Positions 1 through 10,273 of a stretch of 64,000 nt of DNA are shown here, in pieces. Numbering within the stretch: the stretch's first letter is position 1; every line of letters starts with the position of its first letter. A program made the position numbers and the translations under genes. Source of the DNA: Sanguinoderma infundibulare (Eukaryota > Basidiomycota > Agaricomycetes > Polyporales > Polyporaceae); contig JAVLRN010000008.1 of NCBI GenBank assembly GCA_032821775.1, forward strand, positions 1,984,001-2,048,000, given 5' to 3'. The notes beneath the pieces are model-generated. The model searched no databases. It was given only the letters and a program-made list of their open reading frames with translations, and was not told the DNA's origin.

Positions 1-629
1 TAAGCGATAACGTCACGTATGGAAGATCGCCGTCAAGGACTCGGAATCTGATGGTGACGACGAACTGGATCGGAGACAGCGCCATGTGAATGTCTCAAGC
101 GTCGGCTTCTAGGTGAAAACCATTGTTCTCTGAACAGAGGGCAAGATGTGTTCATTTTTAATCGGAATTCGCAACCAACTGTGCATATCAAACACTCACT
201 AAGATCCTGGAATAACCAACATATTGAAGTCCAGAGTCTTGCGCGCCGCGCCAACGCACGGTGAAGTGCCAGGCGAACGTATCACGTGGGAACCAACGGC
301 AAATGTCCAAAATGGAAATCTAAACGCGCGTCCGTCACTATCTGATACACCGTTGCCGCCGCGGTCCAGAGGTCCCTTCCGACTACCCGCACCCTCCATC
401 CGGAATATTAATACAGTAAGAGTAATCGCCATCAGTTACAATTTGCATACTCACTGGCATCCCTCTCCGATCCCAGGACGCGTACTCCCCCACCTCGTCT
501 GAGAAACTTTGAACACGGCCGCACGGGCTAGATCCGCGCAGCCAAGCGGGATACGGAGAGGTTTATATGACACTATTGTTATGCGTTAGGTCGGATATGC
601 TGTTGTCGCAGAGTCCCCCTTGACCACAT
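1..629. other. No gene seen
   Basis: Open frames here are short and overlap on both strands without recognisable motifs or consistent splice sites. I see no gene, RNA or repeat that I can support. Confidence 0.5.
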
Positions 630-1310
630 ATGTCAGATCAAAAGTTTCCAAGCAGGCTGGTGATGATCGCCTTCCGCGACTTGGTGACGAAAAGGTCGGG
701 ATTGTCGTACTCTGTATGTACGGAGAGTTTACTCATGGCACACAGGGGTCACCTGGCTCGCAAAGAATGCAGACAGCACAATGGTTGCCACCTGTGTCTG
801 GCGACATGGTGAGTGCGTCATCAATTTCGAATACTCGAGTCGCTAACCTTGATGTGTCACCCAGGATCGACCTCTTCTGCCAACCCCTCCACAAGTCCGC
901 CAATTGCTACGCCGCCAAGTTGTGAGTCCTTGTTTCGTCGCCAAATAGAACCCACCAGCAGGCCAGCCCACGAGCTCCGTCCCCGATGATCCGACCACCT
1001 GTTCCTGGCAGTGGGGCATTCTCCTCGCGCGTGAACCGCGCCCTACCGCACCGTCTCCTGCAAGAGATGTGTCGAGCCAGAAGTTCAAACGGCGCTCGGC
1101 TTTATCGTCAGGCGTGCCCTCAACCTCGCTCAGGAGAGAGGCGCGTTGCTGACTACAACATCGATTCGGCCGACCACCTCCTTCGTCGCCTTGAACGCAT
1201 AGAGATGGTGACGTCGACTTTGAAGAAGATCAGGCGGTCCTTAGGGTACTGTGTGGCAAGGTCGTCAAGGAAATTCAGCTTGCGGAACGTTGCGTCAACG
1301 GGCAGAGCCT
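630..1310 (-). pseudogene. Decayed short-chain dehydrogenase (SDR) copy
   Basis: Read on the minus strand, this stretch preserves pieces of the same SDR seen intact at 34923-35977. Around 905-1088 it reads ELVGWPAGGFYLATK, matching EIVGWPACGFYAATK and keeping the YxxxK catalytic motif. Around 855-905 it reads AIGGLVEGLAEEVDPG, then TGA (857-859) where the intact copy has Trp. The last exon is recognisable only as an antisense match near 640-760. Frames shift between pieces and no start is left. It is a dead paralogue, on the opposite strand from the living pair. Confidence 0.75.
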
Positions 1311-1404
1311 CTAGGACGGAACTTCCAGCGCGTAAGATTTCATCCCGTTTCTGGAACCCACTTGCCTCTCATCTTTGAGTATCCCTTTCATTAATTTCCC
1401 GGCA

Positions 1405-1608
1405 TTCAGTGACCAAATCTTCAACATCCTCCAGACCATTGCCTTCCTCTCCCAAGCCACGAGGCTACTCCCTGGATCCATCGTCTTGAACGCCACGCCG
1501 AAGGGCGTCGGCGGCTTTGTCAAGAAGCTTCCCGTGTTCCTCAAGAATGGCGATGACATGAGCATTTGGCTAGGCGGCGGCATCGGCACCCTCGTAAACC
1601 CGATCTAA
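1405..1608 (+). pseudogene. C-terminal fragment of a fumarylacetoacetate hydrolase (FAH) family protein
   Basis: The frame ends in LPGSIVLNATPKGVGGFVKK, then PVFLKNGDDMSIWLGGGIGT and a TAA stop at 1606-1608. This is the typical end of FAH-superfamily enzymes: the (G/A)TPxGVG turn, the 'PPVFLKxGD' strand and a terminal GIGTLxNP. These enzymes hydrolyse or decarboxylate beta-keto-acid-like substrates using a metal site located further upstream. The N-terminal two thirds, with the metal ligands, is not found here. The fragment abuts the decayed SDR copy, which supports a relic rather than a functional gene. Confidence 0.7.
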
Positions 1609-2076
1609 TGAAGTTGTAGAGGTCCACAACCCAGAAACGCCTCAGTCGCCCTACCGTCGACGATTAGGAGTGTGCTACCTCAGGGGTCGGTCCCCTCACT
1701 CCAACCTGATCTCGTCGCCGCTGAGTGATCCTGTCTATATGTATGTTGTGCTGAACACATTCGCTTGTTTGGGTTTGCGAGATTGCTTTGCACGACAAGG
1801 CGCCAGGGCTGTCTTGTACTTGTACGTCATTATCGGCCATCAGAATGTGGGTACTTACTGATCGTTCTCTATATGCTTGTCTGGCACGTTGTGCAGAAGT
1901 CCCTCTGGCGGTCGCGAATATCCGTTCCAAAGTTCTGAGCGCTGACGTTCTGAGCTCCAAGAGGTGTTTTAGGGCTGTGGAACTTGAATTCGAAAGACAT
2001 CGAAGTCTTCAGTGGAGTCTCGGTTCAATGGCAGTACCCACGTACCCAAGCCCTGAGCCGCATGTCCCCCAGTGCG

Positions 2077-2231
2077 AATACCCAAGCCGACCGCTTGTGC
2101 CCTGCCCAGTCTCGCATGAACGAACACTGGCGCTCATGAATTGATCCCGGCGAGTACCCAGGACAGCCGTTTGTGCCCTGGAAATACCCAAGCCAGCCGC
2201 TTGTGCCCTGCCCAGTCTCGCACGAGCGAAC
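2077..2231. repeat. Imperfect direct repeat (about 48 bp, two copies)
   Basis: A unit starting aatacccaagcc and ending in cgaac occurs at about 2077-2125 and again at about 2185-2231, with a few substitutions. A shortened third version lies between them at about 2150-2185. It does not coincide with a recognised gene. Confidence 0.7.
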
Positions 2232-2525
2232 GTTAGCGCACTCCAATTAATTGCGTCGACGCCACGATGGTCTTCGTACGTATCGTCATAGGAAGCGCGA
2301 CACTGATCCTATTATAGCATCCTTGGAGCCTGCAAGTAGCTCATGACCTCGTCCCGTGTCTACGAGTCGCAGATGTCATGGCAGAGTCGGTCTTAACCCG
2401 AACGGGGTATTTCAGGCCCGAATACTCAACCGCGATTGAAATCGATATAAAGCTTATGCCCAGGAAGTATCTGTTCCTCGGCTCCACCGAACGACGCAAC
2501 AGCCACTCCACCACTGCGCGCCGAG

Positions 2526-2664
2526 ATGAAACGATCTCTGCTTTCCCTCTTCCTGTTCTTCGCCTCTCTCGTTTCTACCGCGACGCCGGCACCCGATGCC
2601 GCGGCGTGGCAGTTCAACCTCAAGGCTGAGTCGTCTGGCATCATCGCTCTCGAGTCGGCCATTG
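2526..2664 (+). pseudogene. Detached N-terminal exon of a glyoxal oxidase (copper radical oxidase)
   Basis: The ATG at 2526 opens a signal peptide (basic MKR start, hydrophobic LLSLFLFFASLVS, Ala-rich cleavage region), followed by AWQFNLKAESSGIIALESAI. That is the mature N-terminus pattern of glyoxal oxidases (W.F.L....SGI.ALE). Homology stops abruptly after 2664. The missing continuation, starting [12 protein letters not shown], appears in the same reading frame at 8227 on the same strand. A direct join gives a gapless [15 protein letters not shown] sequence with no splice signals needed. This exon therefore appears to have been separated from its gene by about 5.5 kb. Confidence 0.75.
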
Positions 2665-2860
2665 ATTACTGTGTCCGTTCCGAGATTTCTTTTTACCATT
2701 CAGAAACTCGTATGAAGCAAAGAATCTACTGCGGTCAATCACTGAAAACTGCATTCGCTACTTGTCACGCTGGCGAACCCATGAATTCCAAAGCAAGTGG
2801 TCTTTCTGAAGAAAGTCGTTGGAGCAGCAAGCTAGATGTAGAAAGATGAGGGGGCAGCGG

Positions 2861-3019
2861 CTAGCGCGGACGAGACTCAGTCTGGTGCACGGAGTGACAA
2901 CAGCTATATTAGTATTTACCTAGCGCGGACGAGACTGTAAAGTACATGTCAGAAGGCACTAGGTACTAAAGGAATGGAATGAGTCTTACCTCAATCTGGT
3001 GCACGGAGTGACAACAGCT
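2861..3019. repeat. Interleaved short direct repeats
   Basis: Two motifs each occur twice: a 17-bp ctagcgcggacgagact at 2861-2877 and 2920-2936, and a 25-bp motif beginning tctggtgcacggagtg at 2881-2905 and 2995-3019. The second copy of the latter ends 1 bp before the target-site duplication of the adjacent transposon. Confidence 0.85.
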
Positions 3020-3020
3020 G

Positions 3021-3029
3021 AGGGAAGAC
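3021..3029. repeat. Target-site duplication, left copy (9 bp)
   Basis: The sequence agggaagac at 3021-3029 recurs exactly at 4541-4549, immediately outside the two terminal inverted repeats. A 9-bp duplication is typical of Mutator-like elements. Confidence 0.85.
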
Positions 3030-3153
3030 TAGTCTCGTGACCAGACGTTCGGAGCTTGGAGCGGATACGAAAAACCGGGGGTATCCGAGCTCCTGAACGT
3101 CTGGTGGCTTTACCCCCGTGACGCCCACCTCGGTGACCTCGAGTCACTTGTGT
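3030..3153 (+). repeat. Left terminal inverted repeat, 124 bp
   Basis: It starts tagtctcgtgaccagacgtt and is the exact reverse complement of 4417-4540. It also contains its own inverted repeat (ccagacgttc near 3041-3050, gaacgtctgg near 3095-3104), so each end could fold into a hairpin. Confidence 0.92.
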
Positions 3154-4416
3154 AACGTCGGCAAGGGCGCGGTCGCGCAGTCCGACAAAAGGCGGAACCC
3201 GCCTGAGCGACGGGAAATACTCTCTTCTGGGATACCTGCTACTCTCCTGGCCCTAATGGCTTAATCTAGCCTACTGTGTTTGACTCTAATATACACTCCA
3301 TGGCTCCAATACCCTGTTGGTACCTCACCCACGAGCAAGAACACGCCTGGTCCTATGAAATTCTCCAAGCTGCCCGGGAAGCCGCAGAAGCTTCGCGCGG
3401 GTACGACTCAGACGCGACACGCAAGAAAATCGAGGAAATGCCAGCCTTCGTCCGCTCCCTTGAAGCCTGCCCCGCAAGATCCGAAGCCCTCCGCTGAGCC
3501 TTCGTCTGTTCTGGCTCCCGCCATGTCTTGCGAGTGCTCCCAGCCCTCGAGTGAGCGGGAAACGCTTGGACGGAACTTGCATCCCTGCCAGGGCTCAACG
3601 AACGACAATATGGAAATGCTCGTCTCTCGGCTGGACGTAGACTGGAAGCTTATCTTTTAGCATAAGTATGTAACATGCTATAGGATACAATTAGTGAAAA
3701 GGACAGGAGAAGTACAAGGAAGAAGAAAGGACTACGTATGTCTAATCAGACTGATCGAAAATGATTGTTTTGGTACGTCGTTGTCTACCCGGAGATGATG
3801 TGTGCGCAAAGGTCCATAAGCTCTTATATGTGCATTCCGGGCCCTGCGCACCAAAAACCTCGCAGCCAAGTGCGCCATTCATCTCTGTTATTACCACACA
3901 CGACTCGGCATCCGTGCGTTCGACCGATCAATATCTTGGGCTGTAACCGGTGATGTTGAACGAGACGGCTTGCAGCGCATGACATCCACTGGCCAGTTGG
4001 CCCACGACGTCATCGAAGCGAGAAGCGTGGAGGGAGGAGTCCTCGGCGCGAGCACGTTCACTTGGCAGATACAGTAGCTCGAGCCGAAGGATCAAGAACT
4101 TCGCTGACAGCCTGAGCCCCTGCACATGCTCCAACAGCTTGCAAATGAACCGAGAGCTCTACGACGCAAGTCACAGACTCATCAGGAAAGCCCCACACTC
4201 TTCGGCCGTCTCGGTCGTCCAAGAGAAATCCAGCCGGATATGCGTGACGCCACTCGCGTCCGCTACAACGTCAAGCGGGAGCCCCAGTTGCCTGAAATGG
4301 GCCGAGTCGGGCAGCGAGCAATTTCGGCCACAGTGATAGGAAGTGTGGATGACGAGGTGAGACGGCGTCGTATCGGTGATGAGCTTGGCAGGTGTCGGAG
4401 AGCAACGGGCAAAGTC

Positions 4417-4540
4417 ACACAAGTGACTCGAGGTCACCGAGGTGGGCGTCACGGGGGTAAAGCCACCAGACGTTCAGGAGCTCGGATACCCCCGGTTTTT
4501 CGTATCCGCTCCAAGCTCCGAACGTCTGGTCACGAGACTA
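4417..4540 (-). repeat. Right terminal inverted repeat, 124 bp
   Basis: Exact reverse complement of 3030-3153, ending cacgagacta, followed directly by the duplicated agggaagac at 4541-4549. Confidence 0.92.
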
Positions 4541-4549
4541 AGGGAAGAC

Positions 4550-5327
4550 GAGAAGAAAAAAAATCTCGAAGGGAGCGTACGGTGATGTACAAACAATACC
4601 AAATAGGCGCTTAGCGAATACCATATAGTCCACTGCGTTCGGTGACCTAACCTACCCTACTTTCAATACTAGACCCTGGACCAAACATCTCGGGGTGTGT
4701 GCAGGAGACACCAATATAATATTGATGTCACTCCGAGTCCATGCCTGCACAAAGTTCTTCTCCGATGACACGAGGCAGGGTCGGAAGTAGTGACCGCGAA
4801 GACGACGGTGGTCGCGATTCCCGCATCTCCGTAAAAGACGCGAGGAATTCTGCTTCGATGACGGGAACGTTTCCTCGTAGCATTTACTCAGGTCTTGGCC
4901 TTCCTTCCTATGACTGCACATCAATTGCCTGACCGTCCGTAGTCGATGAGCATATCCCCAGGCTCGCTTTTCCACATACGGTAACAGAAGCGCCGCAGAC
5001 GAGCTGCGGACCACTCTCCTTCCAACTTCCAACAGAACACGGCCCAGACCCACACTGAGGTTTGCACAGGTGACGTTTTCTCTGTTCCACAGTCAGGGTA
5101 CTTTCTCACTGAGACCTTCATCCCCAAGACTACCAGATGCATGACACACTCAGTCTCGATCGTGACCGCCAAATGAATGACCGCCTTCAAGCTCCAGTCA
5201 GCCCTTTGGCTGGCTCAGAAAAGTAACCGGAGGTCTGTCCTATATCTATGTGAACGCATCAAGTCGCTCTTCATTCCCTTGCTTCCTTCCCGGCCACCAC
5301 CTTCCCCATCGTCCATCCCTCTAGTCT
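4550..5327. other. No gene seen between the transposon and the kinase leader
   Basis: Minus-strand open frames at 4652-5053 and 4921-5190 carry no recognisable motif and look like chance frames. Confidence 0.45.
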
Positions 5328-5500
5328 TTGTCGTTCATTCAGTCCTTGTCGTTCATCCAGTCCTTGTCGTTCACCCCTCCGGTCCTTGTCGTTCACCCCT
5401 CCGGTCCTTGTCATTCACCCCTCCGGTCCTTGTCTATAATCCCTTCAGTCCTTGTCCATCATCCCGCCGCCCCTTGTCGTCCGTCCCTCCACGCCTTGTT
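5328..5500. repeat. Pyrimidine-rich minisatellite in the kinase leader
   Basis: A unit of about 20-22 bp (consensus cccctccggtccttgtcgtt) is repeated roughly eight times, the central copies being nearly identical. It ends about 10 bp before the start codon at 5511, so it probably lies in the promoter or 5' UTR of the pseudokinase gene. Confidence 0.85.
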
Positions 5501-5510
5501 CATCGTCACC

Positions 5511-7556
5511 ATGCCGCTGTTCAAGGCGCTCCCCTGGTCTCACAAGGACACTCCAAAGGACAACGCGACCAAGCCAGGACCGCTCGCGCGGAAGTTCCGC
5601 GGCAAGTTCTCCTTCAGGAAGGAACGGCGCGCTTCGCCTCCCGGAGAGCTCGCCGTCCCCGAGGACTTCACCAGGCAGGTTCAAGTGCAAGACCTTTCCC
5701 CGTATCTTCAGGCAGTGCGCCATATTTTCTTCTTATTCCTACCGATGATTGGACCCTTACCGTCTCAACTAGGATGCCGGGACTCCGGTCGTCGGCGACG
5801 TCGACCCTGCGAGTCACTTCAGCTCCGACACACCCGTTCCGACACACGCGTCGCCCGAGGCCGCAGTGTCACCACGTCCCAACAACGGAGAACGCATCCC
5901 CGATGTCGCACCCACGGTCGACGACACCCTCCCGCCATCGACCACTGGATTCGCCGCCTCCGTCTTCGACGTCCATCCCCAGCCCAGCCCCAGTGACTAC
6001 GTTTTCTATCGCACCATCAGCAAAGGTTTGGAGTGCGACGTGCTCGCCGCCATTGACCGCCGCGATAGAAAGCTGTACGAGGTCAAGGTCATCCGCAAGG
6101 AAGCGCTTTCCAAAGCGGACTTTGCCCAGGTATTCATGTCGCAGCACGCGATGATGACCGTGAAGGGCAGCCCCTTCGTCGTCGACATGCGAGCCGCTTT
6201 CGAGAGTACGATGAACTTCTTTGTGGTCACTGTGAGTGCTCGCTTCTCATCGACGATCCTTGTTCCCCGAGGCTGATATCCTTATCAGCCATTACACCAC
6301 CGCAGCCTTAGGTCCAGAATGGATATATCAGGGTCCTTCTCGGAGGCTAAAGCCCGCTCGTACATTGCCCAGATTGTGCGTGCATCCTCTACATCATTGC
6401 CGCCGTTGCCTACACTGAGACTCTACCTCTGCCAGGTCGTTGCTTTGGACAATCTGCACGGGAAGCGCGTCTTGCATCGAAACCTCAGGCCCGAAAAGAT
6501 TCTCGTCAATAGCTCAGGGGACCTTATCCTCGCCGGCTTCGGCCTGGCTCATGCTTGCGGACTCCCAGTCAAAGAGCAGCCGTGGCTCGTCGCCGGCGTC
6601 CATGATTCGGAGCTCCCGGACGCCGAAGGCGACCGTAGGCGTGAAGTTGGGGGCGGGAACATGATGACGGGCTTTGCTAGAATGCCGAGCTACCGGGCGC
6701 CGGAGATGTCGGGCCAGAGCAGCGACGGCTATTCATATCCTGCGGATATCTGGTCGGTCGGCATCATCTTGTTCGAGTTGCTTCATGGCACGGTACGTCG
6801 ATCTCGATGTTGTATCCTTCTCTCGCTGACACCTGTTTCTCGAAAGTTGCCGTTTGGGCTACGGCACAAAGCACCACTCGTAGTAGACCCCTCTTTGAGC
6901 CAGGAGGTTCAGCAGCTCCTTGCTAGGGTATGTGCCCCACGGGCGTTGTTCTGGAGATTCACTAACTGACTCCTTCCGCGCAGCTGTTGGAGAGGGATCC
7001 CAATCTACGTGCGGGATTGGGTGAAGTCAAGAATCACCCATGGTTTGGTGATATGTATGTGCCTCACATCCTCTCCTCTGTTCTGCGCTCACCGGATATG
7101 GGCGCTAGCAACTGGGATGATGTCAAACCCAAGGAATCCCGATCTCCGACCGTGAATTTTGTAGACTGCATTCGTATACCCGAGAAGATCAGGAACATGG
7201 ATCTTGGCAAGGTCTACCCCGGCGGCGACGCGCCACACCCGTACTTCGCATACGCACCCTCATCTGTGGCCTTGACCTCCGGAGGCACGCTCAGCTCCTC
7301 CGAGTCGGCCGCGGCGGCTTCCTCTCCCACGTCGGACTCCTCTGTGACCATGGTTGGCTCGACGGTCTCCGCACACAGTACCTCAACCGACTTCAACGAC
7401 TCGACAATTTCGGGCGCGACAACCGTGGACGCCGGTTCTTCCTTTTTGTCGTCGCTCAAGCCGTGGACGAAGAAGGTCACGGGCGCAGTGAAACGATGCT
7501 TCAAGCTGACCCGTCGTCGCGCTGAGAAGCGGAAGGCGGCTTCTGATGCCAACTGA
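5511..7556 (+). CDS. Protein kinase-fold protein, predicted pseudokinase
   Basis: Seven exons are proposed: 5511-5678, 5773-6231, 6289-6375, 6436-6792, 6847-6927, 6984-7054 and 7109-7556. The last intron (54 bp) is in frame and could be retained. The fold is AGC-like: Lys in LYEVKVIRKE (VAIK motif), the phrase MTVKGSPFVVDMRA, the activation-segment end YRAPEM, and DIWSVGIILFELLHGT (helix F). The catalytic residues are changed: the catalytic loop reads HRNLRPEKILV instead of HRDLKPENILV, and the magnesium motif reads GFG instead of DFG. The glycine-rich loop is ISKGLECDV. Loss of all three polar catalytic residues predicts no phosphotransfer, so a scaffolding role is more likely. The C-terminal tail (about residues 440-end) is Ser/Thr-rich, ending in a basic stretch. 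The gene lies between the two halves of the glyoxal oxidase locus. Confidence 0.8.
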
Positions 7557-8226
7557 ACCATCCGACCCCGTCCGCCTTGCGACATCCCCATGTTGCTCCT
7601 TCTAACGACACCCGTACGCGTCCGACTTGCTTCGAATCAGATCTTCATCGTCTTCTCATCTGGCGATCTCGGTCTCTGGTTTCCTCTGGTCTCGGTCTGG
7701 GTTTTAACGTCGCCCGCATATCTCGGAATCGTCGTATCTCTGGTCTCGCTATTTCTGTCGTCTGGTATCTGATTTTAGTTTCCTTGGTTTATGAAGGTCT
7801 TGTTCACCCTCCTCCCAAGTGCAGATGTCTTGGTCTCTAGGTCTGTGTATCTCTCGGAATCTCTCTATCTGTCTGTTCCGGCTTCGAGTCATCATCGTCT
7901 GTAGTGTGCCAGCCAAGCCATCACCCGGTTCCAATTACTCCGTATTTCCTCATCTGTATTCAGATTGTTTATACCATCGTGACCGAATACCAATGCATTT
8001 ATTTACGTTACACAGGGAATACGTACACTCTGGGTTGATGGTGGAAGATGACGACGAGAACATGACGGCCTTTCGCATGCGTGCAGGTGCTCGCCATTCG
8101 ACATTATACACAGAGAAAGACGTATGGATCATAGTTGTCGCTGTTGAAGATAGTTGAAAATGATGGCTGGGAGGGCAAACATAGATGCGGGTGGGATGCA
8201 AGGTGGGATGGCTAGAGCGAGAGTTT
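7557..8226. other. No gene seen; T/C-rich stretch
   Basis: About 7620-7880 is pyrimidine-rich with loose repeats of ctggtctcgg-like words. There is no signal-peptide exon for the glyoxal oxidase body that begins at 8227. Confidence 0.5.
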
Positions 8227-9957
8227 GTCAATCCGAATCTTGCGCTCTTTTTCGACCGTGTATCCAACGACCCGCTACAAATCAACGGCCACTCGGCGTG
8301 GGGCGCGCTGTTCAACCTCCAGACCGCTGAGGTTACACCACTGAATGTAGTTACCAACTCATTTTGCGCCAGCGGAGCCTTCCTCAGCAACGGCACTATG
8401 GTCCGTTTTTTATGGTTGTGGTAGTATGAGATGTTCTATGGCTGATCAGAATCGCAGGCAAACATTGGCGGGGACCAGACCGGATTCCTGGGAAACCCCT
8501 CTGAGCCAGGGAACCAGGCCATTCGGCTCTTTGGTCCTTGCCCGTCGCTCACAGGAGAGGGGTGCATGGTCTTCGAGGATCCCAACCTCATCCTCCTCGA
8601 GAAGTGGTGGTACCCCTCGGCGGCGCGTATCTTCGTCGGACGGCAGTCTCATCATTGTGGGTGGGATGCACGTAGAGGCTTTATTCTACAATGACGACCC
8701 GGCGAACAGCATCGAGTTCTTCCCTCGCAAGGAGCAGACCGTCCGCCCTTCCCCGTTCCTAGAGAGGAGTCTTCCCGCGAACCTGTTCCCGCGGTTCGTA
8801 TTGTGTTTTCTCTGTCTCGTGTACTACTATTCTCATAATCGCATTAATGCAGCATCTTTTCCCTCCCCGACGGAAAGGTCTTCATGGTGGCCAACAACCA
8901 GTCGATCATCTACGACGTCGAGACGGACACCGAGACACTTGGCCCCGACATCCCGAATGGCGTACGCGTCACTAATCCGACCGACGGCTCTGCTATCCTC
9001 CTCCCGCTTTCTCCTCCAGACTTCACCCCTGAAGTTCTCGTGTGCGGTGGCTCCAACGTCGACGACCGGATCCCATCTGAGGACCTCTCTAGCCAGATAC
9101 CCGCTAGCTCTCAGTGTTCGCGCATCACGCTCACGCTCGAGGGGATCGCGAAGAGCTGGGAAGTCGACCACATGCTTACGAACCGCACCCTGCAAGAGAT
9201 GGTCCACCTTCCCAACGGCCAGATCCTCGTTACGGGTGGCGCAGCGACCGGCTTCTCCGGGTTCGACGGCGTCCGAGACCCTATCGGCAACTCCAACGCC
9301 GACCACGCCGTGCTTGTGCCCGAGCTCTACACGCCCTCCGCGGCGCTCGGGAAGCGCTTCAGCAACGCCGGCCTACCAAACGCGGGCATCGCGCGCGTGT
9401 ACCACTCGACCGTCACGCTGACACCGCAGGGGAACTTCCTCGTGGCGGGGAGCAACCCGAACAACGGGAGCAACTTTACGGCCCCGGCCTTTAAATTCCA
9501 GAGCGAGTTCCGCGTGCAGACGCTCGACCCGCCGTACATGTTCGTCGAGCGGCCGAAGATCCTGAGCGCGCCGGAGAAGCTCGCGTTCAACAGCAGCGTC
9601 ACCGTGCCGATCTCTGTTCCGGAGTCTCTCGGCCACGACAATGCGAAGGTGCAAGGTTTGTGTTCGTTTGTCCTCCGGAGACACCAGGCGGGTTGCTGAT
9701 ACACTTCATCCTGCTTTGCTGTAGTCTCGCTCATGGACCTCGGTTTCTCTACCCACGGATTCCATGTCGGCGCACGGCTGGTGTTCATGGATGCGACCAT
9801 ATCGGAGGACAAGAAGTCGCTGACGTTCACCACGCCTCCAAACGGGCGCGTGTATCCGCCTGGTCCGGCGACCGTCTTCTTGACGATCGACGACGTGTCA
9901 AGCGAGGGGGCTTGGGTGATGATGGGCAGCGGGAACGCTCCACCAACACTGGAGTGA
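8227..9957 (+). pseudogene. Glyoxal oxidase (copper radical oxidase) body, 5'-truncated and frameshifted
   Basis: Glyoxal oxidases are secreted copper radical enzymes that oxidise small aldehydes to acids and supply H2O2 to lignin peroxidases. Exons are 8227-8400, 8458-8793, 8853-9655 and 9725-9957. The radical and copper ligands are recognisable: Cys in NSFCASG, Tyr in KWWYPSAAR, Tyr-His in RVYHSTVTL, and His in the galactose-oxidase-like C-terminal domain (GFSTHGFH). The gene ends normally ([15 protein letters not shown]). Two lesions stand out. The signal peptide and first mature residues are absent here and sit at 2526-2664. Near 8631-8638 about 4 extra bases (cttcgtcggacgg) shift the frame between SAARIF and [11 protein letters not shown]. 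With the frame corrected the protein is otherwise complete. Confidence 0.85.
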
Positions 9958-10037
9958 CTTAGCGTCTCGGGAGTGGGTGAATTAGACGTACCTTGCTTCG
10001 TTCTAAGTCGTAAAGCTTATACGGCGATGGTATCTAG

Positions 10038-10085
10038 TACTCGAAGGTTTCACCGAATCGCTGAACCAGGAGTTAAATGCTGTGT
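10038..10085 (+). pseudogene. Isolated SDR exon fossil
   Basis: After a tctag acceptor-like sequence the frame reads LEGFTESLNQELNAV, closely matching exon 3 of the intact SDR at 33936-33994 (LEGFTETLNKELNPA), then a stop. No other SDR exon is recognisable around it. Confidence 0.65.
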
Positions 10086-10273
10086 CATGACCTGCAGCAA
10101 CCTCGTACTCACTGGGGTAATAATTGAAGTTGCTGAGCACGCCAGTCCGGAGGTTGCAATTCGCTGCTCGGGCGTTGTCAACGATATGAAAACTCCGAAA
10201 GAGCTGGGTTAATGTATATTAAGACCTAATTAATAGGTTCAAGGCATACGATAATACTGCTTCTAGCCGCATT

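Larger units (their letters stand above)
3030..4540. mobile_element. Non-autonomous Mutator-like (MULE-type) DNA transposon, 1511 bp
   Basis: The ends are perfect 124-bp inverted repeats (3030-3153 and 4417-4540) flanked by a perfect 9-bp direct repeat. Long terminal repeats plus a 9-bp duplication fit the Mutator-like superfamily; this is inferred, as no transposase is visible. Internal frames such as 3276-3497 and 3280-3660 do not resemble a transposase, and could be captured host sequence or chance. Identical ends imply a recent insertion. The element lies inside the segment that separates the two halves of the glyoxal oxidase gene. Confidence 0.88.

Noticed and set aside
843..1088. Intact minus-strand gene at the left end
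   Set aside because: The frame is only a piece of an SDR with a stop in place of Trp and missing neighbouring exons.
3280..3660. Transposase inside the MULE-type element
   Set aside because: No DDE-like or zinc-finger motifs; the frame is basic, Pro/Ser-rich and overlaps another equally long frame.
5177..6154. Long 325-residue plus-strand open frame over the kinase start
   Set aside because: It reads through the minisatellite and the first intron in another frame. Low-complexity Ser/Pro/Arg composition marks it as a shadow of the kinase exons.
2665..8227. A 5.5-kb intron of the glyoxal oxidase gene
   Set aside because: There is no GT donor at the end of exon 1 homology and no AG acceptor at 8227, and other introns here are 50-70 bp.
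8833..9306. Minus-strand open frame opposite glyoxal oxidase
   Set aside because: A GC-rich antisense shadow of a conserved coding exon with no motif of its own.
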